A stretch of DNA of 15,939 nt, taken from contig SXXZ01000111.1 of the NCBI GenBank assembly GCA_005789375.1, positions 1 through 15,939 of the forward strand, read 5' to 3'. The position numbers were made by a program, and so were the translations under genes. The DNA comes from Verrucomicrobiales bacterium. Lineage in GTDB: Bacteria; Verrucomicrobiota; Verrucomicrobiae; Limisphaerales; UBA9464. Positions 15,758 through 15,939 of the stretch are shown here, one piece after another. Numbering within the stretch: position 1 is the first letter of the stretch; each line of letters opens with the position of its first letter. The notes below the pieces were generated by a model. It was not told where the DNA came from and did not search any database. It saw only the letters and a list, made by a program, of their open reading frames with translations.

Positions 15758-15800
15758 GCCCGGCTTGCCAGTAGGAGCCCCACAGCTATGGTCGCCCGAC

Positions 15801-15939
15801 ATGAGTTTCGTCGAGGCCTTCGGTGCCTTGCCTTTGGAAGGTTTAATGAGTCAGGCCCGGTCGTCGAATATCGAGCAAGTCGACTCGGTGCTCCGGCGTG
15901 GCCCGGCGTCGGTCGGTGATTTCGCTACCCTGCTTTCAC
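15801..15939 (+). CDS. thiH: 2-iminoacetate synthase ThiH-like, N-terminal fragment
   Basis: Only the first 46 codons lie in the window. The translation begins 'MSFVEAFGALPLEGLM', continues to 'NIEQVDSVLRR', and ends 'ASVGDFATLLS' at the window edge. This pattern (a short helical lead, a 'DVexaL' helix, then 'xDFaaLLS') fits the N-terminus of ThiH, the radical SAM enzyme that cleaves tyrosine to make dehydroglycine for the thiamine thiazole ring. The CxxxCxxC iron-sulfur motif that would confirm it lies beyond the window. The start is not fixed: AGGAG at 15773-15777 is far from the ATG at 15801 and better spaced for an out-of-frame ATG at 15788, whose frame closes after about 40 codons. Another radical SAM protein is possible. 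Confidence 0.6.
   Translation, partial: MSFVEAFGALPLEGLMSQARSSNIEQVDSVLRRGPASVGDFATLLS

Noticed and set aside
15390..15783. Minus-strand frames with repeated Pro/Gly/Arg peptides
   Set aside because: The internal peptide repeats only mirror the DNA repeats; two overlapping frames are open at once, which is a composition effect.
1..15939. tRNA, rRNA, riboswitch, insertion sequence or phage genes
   Set aside because: No cloverleaf, rRNA core motif, transposase or integrase motif was seen on either strand.

Overview
The window looks like a stretch of chromosome from a GC-rich member of the Planctomycetota/Verrucomicrobiota group, most likely Verrucomicrobiota. That placement is an inference. 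It rests on the pairing of a DUF1552 protein with a DUF1587/1592/1588/1585 cytochrome-type protein, two PQQ-like propeller proteins, a DUF5009-type membrane acyltransferase, and a small secretion-less protein of a type I associate with these phyla. There is no 16S gene here to settle it. No tRNA, rRNA, CRISPR array, insertion sequence or phage gene was seen.

Layout, left to right. 1-1599 (+) is the 3' part of a protein joining a methyltransferase-like tail to a PQQ-like beta-propeller. 1600-2032 is gene-free and ends in repeat copy A. 2033-2389 (-) is a small conserved-looking protein of unknown function. 2743-4896 (+) is mutL of the endonuclease type. 5154-6434 (+) is an exported PQQ-like propeller protein with a hairpin after it. 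6537-7181 (+) is a HAD hydrolase of the beta-phosphoglucomutase type. Repeat copy B lies at the convergent junction 7271-7408. A three-gene minus-strand operon follows, read from 14296 down to 7410: a DUF5009/NagX-like membrane acyltransferase, a 1435-residue two-CxxCH cytochrome-type PSD protein, and a twin-arginine DUF1552 protein. 14495-15331 (+) is a DUF3445 protein (heme-dependent oxidative N-demethylase family). 15394-15757 is repeat-rich with copies C and D in tandem. 15801 to the window end is the start of a thiH-like gene.

How the genes relate. The minus-strand operon is the clearest functional unit: an exported heme-type protein with a jelly-roll-like insert, its usual DUF1552 partner, and a membrane acyl-transfer enzyme. 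I infer an envelope or periplasmic role, perhaps on glycans, but no substrate can be read from the sequence. The other genes look like independent units (DNA repair, a sugar-phosphate phosphatase/mutase, an amine or heme enzyme, thiamine synthesis).

The most interesting structure outside the genes is a family of roughly 110-140 bp intergenic elements (copies A, B, C, D and a deleted copy). Each has long outer inverted arms and a separate small hairpin at the apex. They fall into two sequence subfamilies. All lie at gene ends, and two lie directly against a stop codon. They resemble REP/BIME-type or non-autonomous palindromic repeats, and I do not recognise this family by name.
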